Part shown: piece after piece, positions 11,901 to 21,500 of the stretch
Position numbering within the stretch: position 1 is the stretch's first letter
Layout: the number at the start of each line of letters is the position of its first letter
Source of the DNA: Ancylostoma caninum
Taxonomy: Eukaryota > Nematoda > Chromadorea > Rhabditida > Ancylostomatidae
Assembly: GCA_037903475.1 (NCBI GenBank)
Contig: JBAJFG010000126.1
Span: 868,001 to 932,000 of the forward strand
Length of the DNA stretch: 64,000 bases
Direction: 5' to 3'
Position numbers and translations under genes: made by a program
Notes under the pieces: generated by a model
Database searches by the model: none
What the model saw: the letters and a program-made list of their open reading frames with translations, nothing else
Told to the model about the DNA's origin: nothing

Positions 11901-14900
11901 TGGGCCAGGCCGACCCATCCTCCATCTGTGGAACCGTTTACTGGCGTTTTCCCCACTACTGGGCCAGGGCAGACCCGTCCTCCATCCGTGGACCTGTATG
12001 TTGGTGTTTCCCCCATTGTTGGGGCACGGCGGACCCTTTCTCGACCGGTGGATTCCTATCCAGGTGTTCTGGTTTTTTTTTCTGAACTATGGAGCCCCGG
12101 CACATTTGTCCGTCATCAGTGCACCCGCACTCCTTAAATCTCGAGAATAATGGAAGAAAGTTAGGAAATATTCAGAGTTTGATCAATTGCATGTGCTTTC
12201 AGAAAATGTCACAACAGTTTAGGATGACCCGTTCTTCATTCGTTCTTCCTGTGTGTTGGATAGTACTGTACTTCTGAAAAACAAACACTGATCCTACGAC
12301 TCCCTAATCTCTGCGGGACCTGAATGAGTGCGCCAAACACACATCCTGAGGGGGGCCCATCGCTGCGTGACCTCTCGGGATGCTCATCCATCCAATCGAG
12401 GTGGATCACTTCCACTGCACCGTCCTCGTGTGGACGATCCTGCCAAAGCGCCAACAGAGGGGCTACTCTGCTCCGTACACTGCTGTTACGCAATGACAAG
12501 TCGTTGTAAACACTCTCTCGGAGAGCTCGAGACCGCTAGAGTAGAGTCCCGCTGCGAAACCCTGAAAGCGCTGTCTAAACTTCTCGCTTTCATCATTGGA
12601 GACTGTATCCATCTTTGAGCCAGTGCCGCCTTTACGGTGCTTTGTTAAGAGGATATCTGTATATATAAAAGTGAAAGTTTGTTTGTGTGTGCGTTTGTGT
12701 GTGTGTGTTTGTGTGTTCCGAATAGAAATCGCGGAGTATAAACCGATCGGGACCAAATTTTGCAGGTAGACTCTCCACTGGCCGGCGGAGGTTATAGGTT
12801 ACCTTGCACCTGGGGCTATCGATTGGTTTATCGATTATATCGATTTTATTGATTTTTCGCTCTTCTTGACCAGGGACTAGCGCGAACATGACTACTGGGG
12901 TACATCAATGCGCTGAACACGAATATGACAACCATTTTGCGGCAATTTATCGATTTATTGATTTTATTGATTTTTCGCTCTTCTTGACCAGGGACTAGCG
13001 CGAACATGACTACTGGGGTACGTCAATGCGCTGAACACGAATATGACAACCATTTTGCAGCAATTTATCGATTTATTGATTTTATTGTTTTTTCGTTATT
13101 CTTGATCATGGGGTGGTAAAGACATGTCTACAGGGGTTTCTCAATATGCTGAGTATGAATTTGCACGAAATATTGATTTATTGATTTTATCGATTTTTCC
13201 CTATTTTCGCTCGGGGACGGACAAAGATACGTCTTCTTGGGTTTCTCAATACGCTGAATAGGAATATGACAAACATTTTGCATATGAAATAACGGTTTTT
13301 CGATTTTATTGATTTTTGGCTTTTCCCCCCAATGGAGCGAAGACATCTCTCCTGGGGTTCCTCGATATGCTGAGTATGAATATGACAACCACTTTGTACG
13401 AATACGTCGATTCAATGTCACCGAAATAGCTTTGCTAACTTTTCGCCCACAAGTCGATGGGAAACGTCACCTGGGCTTCCCTAACATGCTGATCATCAAA
13501 ATTATAGAGATTTTAATGTTTTGATGAATTGTCGGTGATAGTAATTGGCCTCAGCAGTGTGATGTAGCCAAGGTAGTAAAACACCCGAGCGAAGCCGGGT
13601 ACGGCACCTAGTATGTATATAGTTTAGAAAGACCTGAAGATACACAGATTTAATGATAAGCGAACATGGAAACTATTGCTGTTATTATTGAATCAAAGAA
13701 CGCCAGTGTTTTAGTAACAGTACTGATTGGATGATAATAAGCGTGTTTTATTGTTTTTAAAGGCAAGGATCACCTTAAATACACCGGCCTTGAATTTGGC
13801 CAAATTCTTGGCCGGCGTACGAGAAGCCGTTCGCCTTTCCAAGCACAGGGGAGCTTTCGGCGATGAGAACACCTATGCGATCAATGAGATTAGCTGAGGT
13901 ATATGAGAAGACATGAGTTTTCCTTGTCGAGCAACTCGTCCGCCCCTCAAAAATGGGTCTCTTGACAGTTATATTAGAAATCATATACATGGCTGACCTC
14001 AGCGCATCGAGTAGGTGTAGATTCTGTTTGTGCCTTTAAGCGGGAATAGATATGTAAGGGGACGATTCTCACCTCCACTTCCCCATGTCACTGTCGGATC
14101 ATTGATAAATGTTTCACCTTCTCTAGATGTAACGTAATTTCATCATAATTGGTGCTGAAGTGTTGAAGATTAACTACCATCGGAAACACGTGACAATGGT
14201 AACAAAGATCACGGACACAGACATCACGACCACTTTGCTGTTGGACGATTATGCATTTTGATTGAAAACGTTACACTCACTGTCCATACAGTTGTGTAGG
14301 TCTTTGTGAGGAAAGTGAGTCTCTCGCACCATGAAGAACGCGTAGATTAAAGCCAAAGCCGCAACACCTACTTCTAAATGTGCAATTTTGGAAGCAAAAA
14401 TTAGAAAATATGAGTCTTTCCAAATACTTACGAATTAAAGCGGCGTTGATGTAACTGTATTTAGGCTCATCAATGGAACGTGGGTTTTGAACAGCCAGCA
14501 TGGACATTCCAAACGTCCCAAGAAGCATGCCAAACGATTGTCCAAATGATGCAACACCGATGCGCATGGGAATTGTAGAAGAACCCTTGTAACAGTATTA
14601 AGTTTTCCACAGACAAAAAGTGCCGACAAATTCATACTTAATTTGCTACGAGAGGCTTGATCTGCACGCTAATGAAAAAAAAACCGAATTCGGTGTAGTT
14701 TCGAGAAAGTTGTGGCCGAGTCATAGATCGGAGTGTATTAACACGCCACTCGTTTCTCTTTTTTTGCAGAAATTGCTAGTGGTAATGCATATACCATATC
14801 TAAGGCGTATATCTAAGGCTGTTGTTAAACTCCTTGAGGAATATGACAGTTTCCGTAGTTGCAGTTGTGGAGACACTTGATTTCGGAGATGGATGGAGGG

Positions 14901-17601
14901 TGATGCATTGCTGCTGTCTTTGTTATCGAGTCAATACGTATAAAAACAGCGTCCGCAAGAGAGCAGCGATCGAAACCTTTATACTTTCCAATAAGTATGG
15001 ACGCAACCTATGGCGACGGCGATTGAATATCCATGCACTTCGCCTGACTCTCTGCCCCGTACTAATACATTGCCTCATATTTTCCTGCGCTTACTCTCTA
15101 GTTTCTCCTTAGCTATTCTCAAGTGTACAAGGGATCATGCAAGCACCGCACCCAATACGTAGGGTTTCACCATTTCATTCATTGACAGGGAAACACATCA
15201 CTCACCGGCTTTAGCTTATTGCGGCTGTCGTCAGTTACTATGGTCATAGCTATACCAAAAAAGTATCCCATACCACCAGTAAGTCCTATAATAAATTTCT
15301 TGTGCTGCCTATATGCAAAAATGAAAATGAAGGCAGCTCACCTACGATTAATTCCACAGCAAAAAACCAATAATAGATGTTTATATACTCGTAGGTGAGT
15401 GTTGTCAATAATAGGAGAATCATGTTGATGAAAAATCCTGTTATCGTATACAACAGAGGGTTTTTTCTTCCTAAAATGAACTTTGCAGAGAGTTAGCTCT
15501 TCATTGAAAATTTCGTTCCAGGAAAAAACTCGACGTCAAGTTATTGAAACACTAACCTCTTTTATCTGACCAATTTCCTATCGCGGGGGCTATAAACAAC
15601 GAGAGCACACCACTTGTTAACTAAAAAGGCGTTACTGACAATTACACGAAAACCAAGCAGAAAATGATAACTAATCCCTGAAAGCCTTCTCTCTATAGCA
15701 TACCTCTCAAATGCGAAATGAAATCTTGCACGGGGAGTGCACGGAGAAAAGCTTTTAATCTACCACAAGACCTATATGGGTAGAGAACCCGTCCAATATA
15801 ATGTCACGAGCAAACTTGAAACCTGCTAAGTGGTCTACAGAAGCTCAAAATTCCATGTGGAGGACACTATGGACACCATTGAATTGTGGCTTGGCGGACG
15901 TTAACCGCCTTGTGCAGCTGGTTTCGATTCTGTTTTGATCCTTCCTGAATCTTTTCTCTGTAAGGAGTTACGCTCATTTTTAGCAAGCGCAGACGTAATG
16001 GCTGTACGAGTGCAGGAACACTAGTCCGCAATCTCAAATCAGTGTGGCGCAAAGGTAAGTCCTTCGCTTACCCTGAATATGCTTGCATGATCACGTCCTG
16101 CAGTGCGCCTCAGTTTTGCACTCTTTTTCTGAGCTTCCATTGAGCATTCAGCAAATTTTAATTATATAATTGGAAGCCATTTTGGACAGACCCTCGAACC
16201 ATTTAAGTGTTACCTTGAATTGGCAGAGTAGAAACTGTACACGCTAGAGTTCATTCCGCCTGTCTTCATTGGAAGTTTCTCCAAAGAAAGATATGGTTTA
16301 AGCCAGAAAAGTGTGGATTCGAGTAAAATCAATGTCTTGACACACTTGCAAAAGAAGATATGAAATCTATTTTGTTAGAAACTCCTCATAATTAACTGCA
16401 AAATTTCATTATTCCTGTACTTTGGTATCGAGAAGAAGAATACGGAAGTATTATATAACCACACGTTCCCTTGTCATAAGATCCAGTCCCTCCCCCCAAT
16501 CTGATTACATGTAATATTTCGTATGTGTCACACAAGACGTCATGAGGCTACGTTCCAGTCCGCCCTCAAGCACTAGTTAAACGTCGTTTCCAGAGGTCCG
16601 AAGGTGGTTCAAATCCGAGTTCATTCGTAGATGTCAGCCTATTTCTCTGGTATCTACCGACTGAACTCGTGTTAAATTTGAATAACAAGCATTTCTGTCC
16701 TCACTGAGAATGTCGAGTACATTCTAAGAGAAAAAAACAATGATCAGAAAAAACATAACGTAGAAAAAAAAGTGAAATATGACTATGTGGAAAGAAAAAA
16801 AACAATTTGCTACCTACATGAGGAAGAAAACCACAAAGTAAAGAATAACCGTTGCAAAAGTGGCTCGCCCTATGCTCACCATTTTAAATTGCCTGCAGAA
16901 TTTGTGATTCTCTTTGTCGATACTTTTGACCAGCCATAAAGAGCAACATATTCAATGTTCAACAGAAATTCTCCACCAGTCAACTGCCGGCACTATTTGT
17001 TGCGAGCTGCTCTCAAGGGACTATATACACAAGTAACAAGGAAGAGCGCGTACTTGCAAGGGAATCCTTGTCGACGCGATGTCTTTCTGAACGATGGTGT
17101 TGATATCGTCAAAGTCGTCGTCATTAGAAAGGTGGGCACATATGGAAGATGCATTCTGCACATCGTAACCCTGAATTCATACGATTATTCACTTTTTGCA
17201 GGAAGCTTTTGCAGAGACGGACGACCGCGTTCCACAATGTGGAATCATATCAATCTATTAATCTATTTTTTCTCTGGTAACTGTTCGTGAGACAATTTCT
17301 AAGGCGGGGACAAGGAAACTATAGAAAAAGCACTCTATTGGAAACCTCTATCATTCCATCTCCATTACCAACTGACAACAAAAACCAACCCAGTCTTCGA
17401 CTTTGTATCCATGTAAAAACTACTTGGCGTAGAGGACCGTCTCTGTCACAAAAATTGTTTTATCATCAGTGCTCGCTAACCTTTGTGGTATGAATGATTT
17501 CAACGCATCTTGCCCAGTACATAAAAAGTGGTTTAGCTGTCATTTCAAAGCCCACAGAGATGGAAAGCATCAGGATCACCGGCTCGACATTTATCAAATT
17601 G
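1394..17601 (-). CDS. SLC46-like MFS transporter, copy A (partial)
   Basis: Multi-exon major facilitator gene of the SLC46 type (proton-coupled folate transporter and relatives), expected to be a 12-helix membrane transporter; the substrate cannot be told. Exons read on the minus strand are 17601-17481, 17170-17054, 15620-15557, 15470-15342, 15285-15206, 14585-14432, 14373-14281, 3113-3007, 2732-2648, 1920-1807, 1726-1598 and 1492-1394. All are open and phase-compatible, with GT/AG ends. Visible hallmarks are NVEP at the start of the first helix, the MFS loop 2-3 motif GNWSDKRGRK, VTDDSRNK, and GPGYRTFLPRMV in the region where SLC46 proteins carry RSMLSK-like residues. The first coding exon was not found, because exon 17601-17481 starts in phase 1. 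The last two exons are also missing. Intron 7 is about 11 kb and full of repeats. SLC46 assignment is confident from the assembled pattern; whether the copy is functional is uncertain. Confidence 0.8.
3670..3884. mobile_element. MITE with ~40-bp TIRs and TA target site
   Basis: A 215-bp element flanked by TA on both sides (3668-3669 and 3885-3886). The ends begin CTCTGAATTTTCTGCCCGC on the left; the reverse complement of the right end is CTCTGAACTTTCTGCCCGC. The inverted repeat runs about 40 bp, through GTGGATCCGCGG. The interior is GC-rich with repeated GCCCGCGGTGGA motifs. TA duplication and TIRs fit a Tc1/mariner-derived non-autonomous element. Confidence 0.75.
3893..3953 (+). repeat. Dispersed ~60-bp repeat, copy 1
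   Basis: Begins CTTGCCATCCGGC and ends TGCTCGCTTCGCTCGCAT. Related copies lie at 9592-9650 (minus) and 25188-25256 (plus). All share the order GTCTGGCCGTCC-like block, GACTTCC block and GCTCGCTTCGCTCGCAT block. The nature of the parent element is unknown. Confidence 0.5.
4169..5182 (-). pseudogene. Decayed Tc1/mariner-superfamily transposase
   Basis: Minus-strand remnant with many stops and frameshifts. Around 4839-4594 the reading STMQRLIRDDFELYPYKL matches the HTH/linker region of Tc1/mariner-type transposases (family pattern VRRILKEDLKLYPYKL). Around 4300-4175 the reading AWNEISTKLI followed by FRKRLRACIRAQG matches the conserved C-terminal end. The catalytic acidic residues between them cannot be placed. 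The plus-strand sequence at 5160-5182 (ACTCCATTTGGACCACCCTG), followed by TA, looks like the 5' terminal inverted repeat. No 3' end was found. This is an old insertion in intron 7 of the transporter gene. Confidence 0.55.
5540..5905 (+). repeat. 54-bp minisatellite block with unique tail (copy 1)
   Basis: About five units of ~54 bp, each built on CATCACAGCAGTGGACCCGT, a C-run and TTCTGGGCGCC. The following ~90 bp (GAGTCTGCTGACAACC to ACAGGATGAATGAATTTCGT) is repeated in inverted orientation at 8955-9040, next to another minisatellite block. This suggests a mobile unit with a minisatellite core. The open frames across it are an artefact of a period divisible by three. Confidence 0.65.
5907..5978 (+). 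repeat. (AC)36 microsatellite
   Basis: A pure AC dinucleotide run of 72 bases, directly after the tail of the adjacent minisatellite unit. The inverted copy of that tail near 8930 carries a short degenerate GT-rich stretch at the same place, so the microsatellite probably belongs to the repeat unit. Confidence 0.95.
6257..7940. mobile_element. 1.7-kb inverted-repeat element, no gene
   Basis: The ends are inverted: CTCAGAACCCCTGGAACAA on the left, and CTCAGAACCTCTGCAACAA as the reverse complement of the right end. Inside both ends, arrays of AACTATTT, AGCTTTT and TTTGCAA motifs face each other (6310-6490 and 7735-7925). The central 1.2 kb has no ORF with family likeness. This fits a non-autonomous DNA transposon with long repetitive subterminal regions. 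No clear target duplication was seen, so the class is unknown. Confidence 0.5.
8450..8658. mobile_element. MITE-like inverted-repeat element
   Basis: Left end GCGCCCGATCCGACTTTG; right end reverse complement TCGCCTGATCCGACTTTG. The match continues to ...TGCGAC, giving TIRs of about 33 bp with several mismatches. The interior is about 140 bp, AT-rich, with a tandem CTTCTATTCTTATGGTG-like duplication. The target duplication is unclear. Confidence 0.55.
8900..9285 (-). repeat. Minisatellite block with unique tail (copy 2, inverted)
   Basis: Four to five ~51-54 bp units on the minus strand: CAGCGGTGGATCCGTCTTC, TCCACTTCTGGGCGCC, GGCGCACCCTTATCA. They are followed on that strand by the same tail as at 5815-5905 and then a GT-rich stretch (8922-8955). 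The two copies are inverted relative to each other and flank the 1.7 kb element. Confidence 0.6.
9592..9650 (-). repeat. Dispersed ~60-bp repeat, copy 2
   Basis: On the minus strand this reads CACCAGTCTGGCCGTCCGG, then ACTTCCAGACTTTTCC, then ATGCTCGCTTCGCATG. It is the same order of blocks as at 25188-25256, in inverted orientation. Confidence 0.5.
9990..10500 (+). repeat. Dispersed repeat, pair of 12100-12630
   Basis: Several blocks match 12100-12630 in the same order: a CTCAAGAGCAATGGAA block, GGAAATGTCACAA, GCGAGACCGCTAG and CGCCGCGAAACC. The block ending CATTGGACACTGTTTCCATC also matches. The 177-residue open frame across this region is not conserved between the copies, so I do not call a gene. 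Confidence 0.5.
10695..10975. mobile_element. GC-rich MITE with ~48-bp TIRs
   Basis: Left end CCGCTATATGTAGTCCTCG; right end reverse complement CCGCTATAGTCCTCGAGG. The match continues through TAGCACCTTG and GTCGCCGTCGCC. The interior has nested palindromes built on GTCGCCAACATTGGCGA and three copies of a CGATACGCATTGATTG/GTGCGTATCGATTG motif. The GC content is far above the surroundings. Possible target duplication not resolved. Confidence 0.7.
11325..12085 (+). repeat. 60-bp minisatellite, ~13 units
   Basis: Tandem units of about 60 bp. The core reads TGGACCCGTATCCTGGCGTT, then TTCCCCACTATTGGCC, then ACGGCAGACCCATTCTCC. Units at 11830-11960 are almost identical and outer ones diverge. Because 60 is divisible by three, long open frames occur in all three frames (the longest is 318 codons, 11181-12137). 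Stop-free reading in three frames at once, and cross-overs between repeat phases, argue against a protein. Confidence 0.85.
12100..12630 (+). repeat. Dispersed repeat, pair of 9990-10500
   Basis: Shares blocks AAAATGTCACAA, CGAGACCGCTAGAG, GCTGCGAAACCCTGAAA and CATTGGAGACTGTATCCATC with 9990-10500 in the same order. It lies between the 60-bp minisatellite and the Helitron-like element. Confidence 0.5.
12656..13611 (+). mobile_element. Helitron-like element (HINE type), copy 1
   Basis: Starts TCTGTATATATAAAAGTGAA after A12655 and ends in a hairpin ACCCGAGCGAAGCCGGGT followed by ACGGCACCTAG, with T at 13612. A 5' TC, a 3' hairpin about 10 nt before a CTAG end, insertion between A and T, and no TIRs or duplication are the established signature of Helitrons. 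A GT-rich microsatellite follows the 5' end. The middle is a degenerate tandem array of about five ~115-118 bp units starting ATCGATTTTATTGATTTTTC. There is no Rep/helicase gene, so it is non-autonomous. Copies lie at 28534 and 39266. Confidence 0.8.
13613..14280. other. Intron remnant, nothing recognised
   Basis: Part of intron 7 of copy A. The last 150 bases resemble the equivalent part of copy B intron 7 (CATCATAATTGGTGCTGAAG against CATCATAATTGATGATGGAG). No other feature seen. Confidence 0.4.
15621..17053. other. Intron 2 of copy A, nothing recognised
   Basis: Non-coding, between exon 2 (ends 17054) and exon 3 (starts 15620). AT-rich towards 16700-16850. I checked GGTTCAAATCC near 16610 as a possible tRNA T-arm, but the flanking bases cannot form the stem. 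Confidence 0.5.
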
Positions 17602-18402
17602 CTGAAATGAAGGATCATGAGAGGTGCAAGAATGGCATGAAAAATTATGGTTTGAAGAAGGTAAATACTTTACAAGCTGAGAAATTCATATGGTACCAGG
17701 AGAAGACAGCTTTGAAATGCGGAAGTTCTCCGTATGTAAATTGCGTTTACACGTAGCTCACGCACTACCCATGTATGGATTTCAAACCACTCCACGCTGT
17801 AGAAAATTTCCACGTCTATGTTCATCTGTGAAGAGGAAGAGCAGTATGAACAGCAGAGGGCATTTTTCCCTGCTAACTTTTATTATCATATTATTGTCGT
17901 TGTTGTTTTTGACATTCCTAATTATCACAGTTGTTTTCACTGCTACTAAACAGTTCGCCAGCATTCTTTTAAGATTGCTATTGCAGAAACTCCTCATGGG
18001 AAATCCATTGTTTCCACTTTCCAGTTCAAGTTACGGAGTAGAACTGATTTCAGTGGCCTAAATAACAGCAAATGGGTTAAGATGCACTTAAGCTTATTCC
18101 CAAACCCAGCAGTCGCTAGGTTCGACGCCATCGCCACGATTGGAAGTCCTGGAGAACGACTCGTACGATGAAGCTTGACAATCCCATTGAAACCAGTTGA
18201 ATTTTAATCGAGTTTCCTGGTTTTCAGTGGATCGCAGCTAAATTGTACATGTAACTGCCTAGAATTCAGTCAGCATTAGTAATAGTCCAGTCAATGGAAT
18301 ATATCTCCAAAGACAAACTCAGCTGCTCTGGAGGTTTGATATCTGGTCTTCATTGGTCCTTCCAAAGATTTTTTGATTGATTGATTGATTTGATTTAAGA
18401 TT
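17602..18402. other. 5' side of copy A, first exon not found
   Basis: The first coding exon of copy A should lie on the minus strand here or further right, ending in phase 1, but I could not identify it. The plus-strand frame at 17690-18061 contains a hydrophobic stretch that comes from a low-complexity TTATTATC/GTTGTT tract, and I do not treat it as a gene. A second, partial copy of the end of the next exon lies at 18149-18225. Confidence 0.4.
18149..18225 (+). repeat. Partial duplicate of terminal exon end
   Basis: GTCCTGGAGAACGACTCGTA, then CGATGAAGCTTGACAATCCC, then a 3' flank matching 18562-18640 at roughly 85% by eye. The upstream part of the exon is not repeated, so this is a broken copy. 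Confidence 0.6.
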
Positions 18403-18597
18403 TTGTTCCAGTTATACCTTGAAGCATATGAATGCCTTCAAATGATGTATGAAACGAATAGAGAATTAGAAGATATGAAAGATAAAAACATTCGCTTTTC
18501 TTCGGAAATCGTGGAGATAGAAGCCCGGGCTCATATTGCTTCCGAAAGTTCACAATCCGTTCAAGTTCTGGAGGACGACTCGTACGATGAAACTTGA
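18403..18597 (+). CDS. Acidic coiled-coil-like terminal exon
   Basis: Probable last exon of an unidentified gene. It opens after a TTTGTTCCAG acceptor (18402/18403) and ends at TGA 18595-18597. The 64-codon reading is rich in E, D and K (LEAYECLQMMYETNRELED, then EIVEIEARAHIASESSQS), suggests a helical coiled coil, and ends in an acidic tail (LEDDSYDET). No upstream exon was recognised. The final codons and 3' flank (GACTCGTACGATGAAACTTG onward) are repeated about 410 bases upstream at 18149-18225, so the exon end was duplicated locally. I cannot name the family. It could also be a pseudogene fragment. Confidence 0.4.
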   Translation: MFQLYLEAYECLQMMYETNRELEDMKDKNIRFSSEIVEIEARAHIASESSQSVQVLEDDSYDET

Positions 18598-18887
18598 CAA
18601 TCCCATTGAAAGCAGTCTAATTTTAATCGAGTCTTCTGATTAAGATTGGATTTTTGGTCACGTCCCAGTGGAAGTAAGTCACTAGAAGCGATTCTGACAC
18701 AGCCTGAACAGCTGCCATTACTGGTGTAGTGAACGATCCTAATGCAGCGCGGCACAACCATCAACCTTCATATAGGCGCCGAAGCCTGCTCAAGAGAAGC
18801 TAACGAACTAGATGACCGGCGGAAGGCCACTAGTTGCAGCAATTAACGGTTAAATTTCTGTAAACGTAAGCTCTATTTACTGCAGTG

Positions 18888-20460
18888 AACTTGGCGAAGT
18901 GTTTCTACGACTTGGTTTTCCCCTCTTTAGAACCAGTTCTGAGTTCTGTTCAATACAGCACCGTAATAGCTTGCACGTGAACGTTTCACTTGGTGGAAAA
19001 ATTAGAAAGCGCGGAAAAGCATGAAATACACGCTTTTCTATTATTTTAATAAACAGCTCTTCGTTAAACAGTTCTCCATAGCGGACTATCTATGAGCACT
19101 ACACTACACTGATGTCTTGTTCTAATGGATGCCCGAAAGCGTTTGATCCAGTGTTGAGACACTGTAAGAAAACGTCACATGGAGTGCTACGATAACCAAA
19201 CCAACAGAGTGATCTACCAAAAATAACACCGAGAAATATACTGCTGAGATCCAAAATCCTTTTTTCTTGGAGGCCAGCATAGAGGGGTTCGGCATAAAGA
19301 TCATCACTCAACAATCACATTTTTCCAAAGTTTTCTGTGAGGAGATCTGTAGAGCAAAAACCAACTGCATACAGAAGTAAGTGCATTCATGAGACTGGCA
19401 AACAGATCGTTTAGGATTGTTCAGAAATTCCACAATCACAGTAAATTATGTGGAGAACACTTCCCTTCTTTTGGATCTATTAATGTAGAGTGAAGTTCAC
19501 GACAAGACTTGACGACGGTTGTCTAGGACAAGTGCTTACGAAAGTTTTAAAAGTGTCCTGGTCATAACCGATGAAGCAGAGGGCAAAGCGGTTTCTGGAG
19601 CCCTAGAGGCCACCTAAAAAACTGCGAGCACCCCGACCTTACCCTTTTCGTTCTCAATCCTCTCACGAGCAGTATTTCAGTCCCTGCATTCTTGAGTGTC
19701 TGAGACTCAATGGTTCGCCAACGTTTTCAACATGGTTCTCATCCCAAGGAGTTTTTCTGGACGAAAACTTAGAGAAAAGTTGTGGTGTCGAGTGGTATGT
19801 CGACGTGCGATTCCACCATGGAATGTTCTCGTGTGTGCTGCATCAGAAGGGAACTAGCATCTGAGCCCTGAATGGCGTATGGCTGCTTGCAGCACTTCTA
19901 GTAAAACAGTGCTTATATTTGATCGTCATTGCTCATTAAGTAGTGTTTTCGCGGCATTTTGATGTCGGCCAAAGAGTTTTGAGTTACATTACTGAGTTCT
20001 TCGGGAAGAACAATTGTTCAGTTCTATGCCAGAGGAAGATGGAAGAGATGGGCTCTATCTCGCAGAAATGGTGGAGAGTAGAGTTAAAGAAAGGCGAATC
20101 AAAGAATAATGCATAAACCTACTGCAAAATTACCATTGTGTTACGCACTACTTCTTGCACAAAAAAAAATAATATGAACAATTCTAATAGAAATTACATA
20201 AATATGGTAGGAACCAAAAAGATCGAGAACTCGCCTTGTGCATTTCTTAAGGGCTAGCTGAACATCTGCAAGTTTAGATTTAGCGGCCTGCATAGAGACT
20301 ATCGTACTATGGCGAATCAGTGGGGCGGGATTACCTCTCCCGTTCCCGACGTGGCGAGCCACCCACATCAATTCAAAACCAAGTTCAACAGCAGGCCTCA
20401 TCATCAAATAACTACCACATAGGAGTCTTTCAAGAATTCGCCGGCCGGCGGTCACCAGAT
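18888..20460. repeat. Segmental-duplication block upstream of copy A
   Basis: Two parts match the region upstream of copy B in the same order and orientation. 18888-19130 matches 55556-55800 (shared: TTTCTACGACTTGGTTTT, TTGCACGTGAA, GAAAAGCATGAAAT, CACGCTTTT). 20225-20460 matches 56155-56400 (shared: GACTATCGTACT, GCCACCCACATCA, GCCTCATCA). No gene is recognised inside. Confidence 0.6.
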
Positions 20461-20509
20461 GATAATGCAAATCAGGAGATCCCAGACGTATAAGGGATGA
20501 TAATCAATG

Positions 20510-20700
20510 GGGCGTGGCGGTCAATTTTACAGCCAAACAGCCGTAAAATGTACCGCCAACAGATTCTCTTGCATTTTGTATTGCCAAACACGCTCTTCAC
20601 TCATTCTCCCATAAAATGTATTGTCAAGCAAAATTTACTCTGTAAAATTTATTGCTAAACAGATTCTCTGGCCAAATGTATCGCCACCAAACATCAGAAT
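20510..20700 (+). repeat. Degenerate short tandem repeat
   Basis: Three to four diverged units built on AAAATGTATTGCCAAACAGA and GATTCTCT, with irregular spacing of roughly 40 bases. Confidence 0.4.
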
Positions 20701-20925
20701 ATATACAAACTTACCGTTCCTCTTGGAGATCTGACACCTTAGCCTATCTTGCCAATGCCAGGTCTACGTGTCCCTTATCAAATGGCTAATCAGTGTATCA
20801 TGTGGGTGACGGTGAAATTTTACCTCTTGTGCTTGGCTAGCGGCAACTTTTCATGACCACATTGTGGGTTAGAACCTCTTAAGATACCTTAGGACTGTGT
20901 TCACACTCAATTAACGTTATAAGCG

Positions 20926-21500
20926 ATGGTAATGCCAATCAGTGCCCATGTCATCTCATTATTTTCATCCATACTGCAATTACCAAAGAAGCTTGATGGA
21001 TTACACTTTCGTGTTCGAGCGCGCTTGGAAACAAGTAGATTTGGAATTCGAACAACTTTTTACGAAGTCAAATACCATTGGTATCACGCAAGGCGAGGAT
21101 TTTTGAATTGCAAAAATTCGTTTTCTAGGCAGAATGATAGCTCATTCACCCAGAGGATAGTCCCAATGTGGAACAAAATCTCACTGGAGATCATTCACCC
21201 CAAACCTACCCGTTCGTTCCATAATAAAGTTGAAAAATATCTCCGCTCAGCAGGGCACTTCTAGCTTTGCCTGTTTACCTGTTTATATTTTTCTCAGGCT
21301 CTGGTAAGTATTCATCGTATTTTCCCCACAATTAATAGGCACTGGCTATTACCATTTCAGAAGTGACGACTATCGTTGCCATGGCACCATCTTTACCCCT
21401 ATCGTCCGTAGTCGATTCTGTTTTGTCTGTTATCTATTATATCATAATCTGCTAGTTCTCGTATTGTTTTGTTCTCAATTGTACAGATAAAGATTCATAA
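20926..21500 (+). pseudogene. CR1-like LINE, 3' end fragment
   Basis: The frame 20926-21264 ends with SFTQRIVPMWNKISLEII followed by FHNKVEKYL. This matches the conserved C-terminus of CR1/jockey-type non-LTR reverse transcriptases (family pattern ..R..PLWN.LP..I...F...L..YL). The upstream RT domain is absent, so this is a 5'-truncated copy. About 230 bases of AT-rich 3' flank, ending near ATAAAGATTCATAACATG, may be its 3' UTR. Confidence 0.55.

Larger units (their letters stand above)
3114..14280. other. Giant repeat-filled intron 7 of copy A
   Basis: This stretch separates exon 7 (ending 14281, donor GTGAGT after GAC A) from exon 8 (starting 3113, acceptor CTATAG) of transporter copy A. 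The equivalent intron of copy B (43591-45659) is only about 2.1 kb. It holds a decayed transposase, at least three MITEs, a 1.7 kb inverted-repeat element, three minisatellite blocks and a Helitron-like element. The sequence next to exon 7 (around 14140-14220) still resembles the matching place in copy B (around 45505-45600), which shows the intron is homologous and grew by insertion. Confidence 0.7.

Noticed and set aside
16600..16640. GGTTCAAATCC as a tRNA T-arm
   Set aside because: The five bases on each side cannot pair as a T stem, and no acceptor or anticodon arm fits. The TTCGATT motifs near 32815 and 33030 failed in the same way.
17690..18061. Plus-strand frame with a strong hydrophobic segment
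   Set aside because: The hydrophobic part comes from a low-complexity TTATTATC/GTTGTT tract. The start of the frame overlaps the antisense side of the transporter 5' flank and shows no family pattern.
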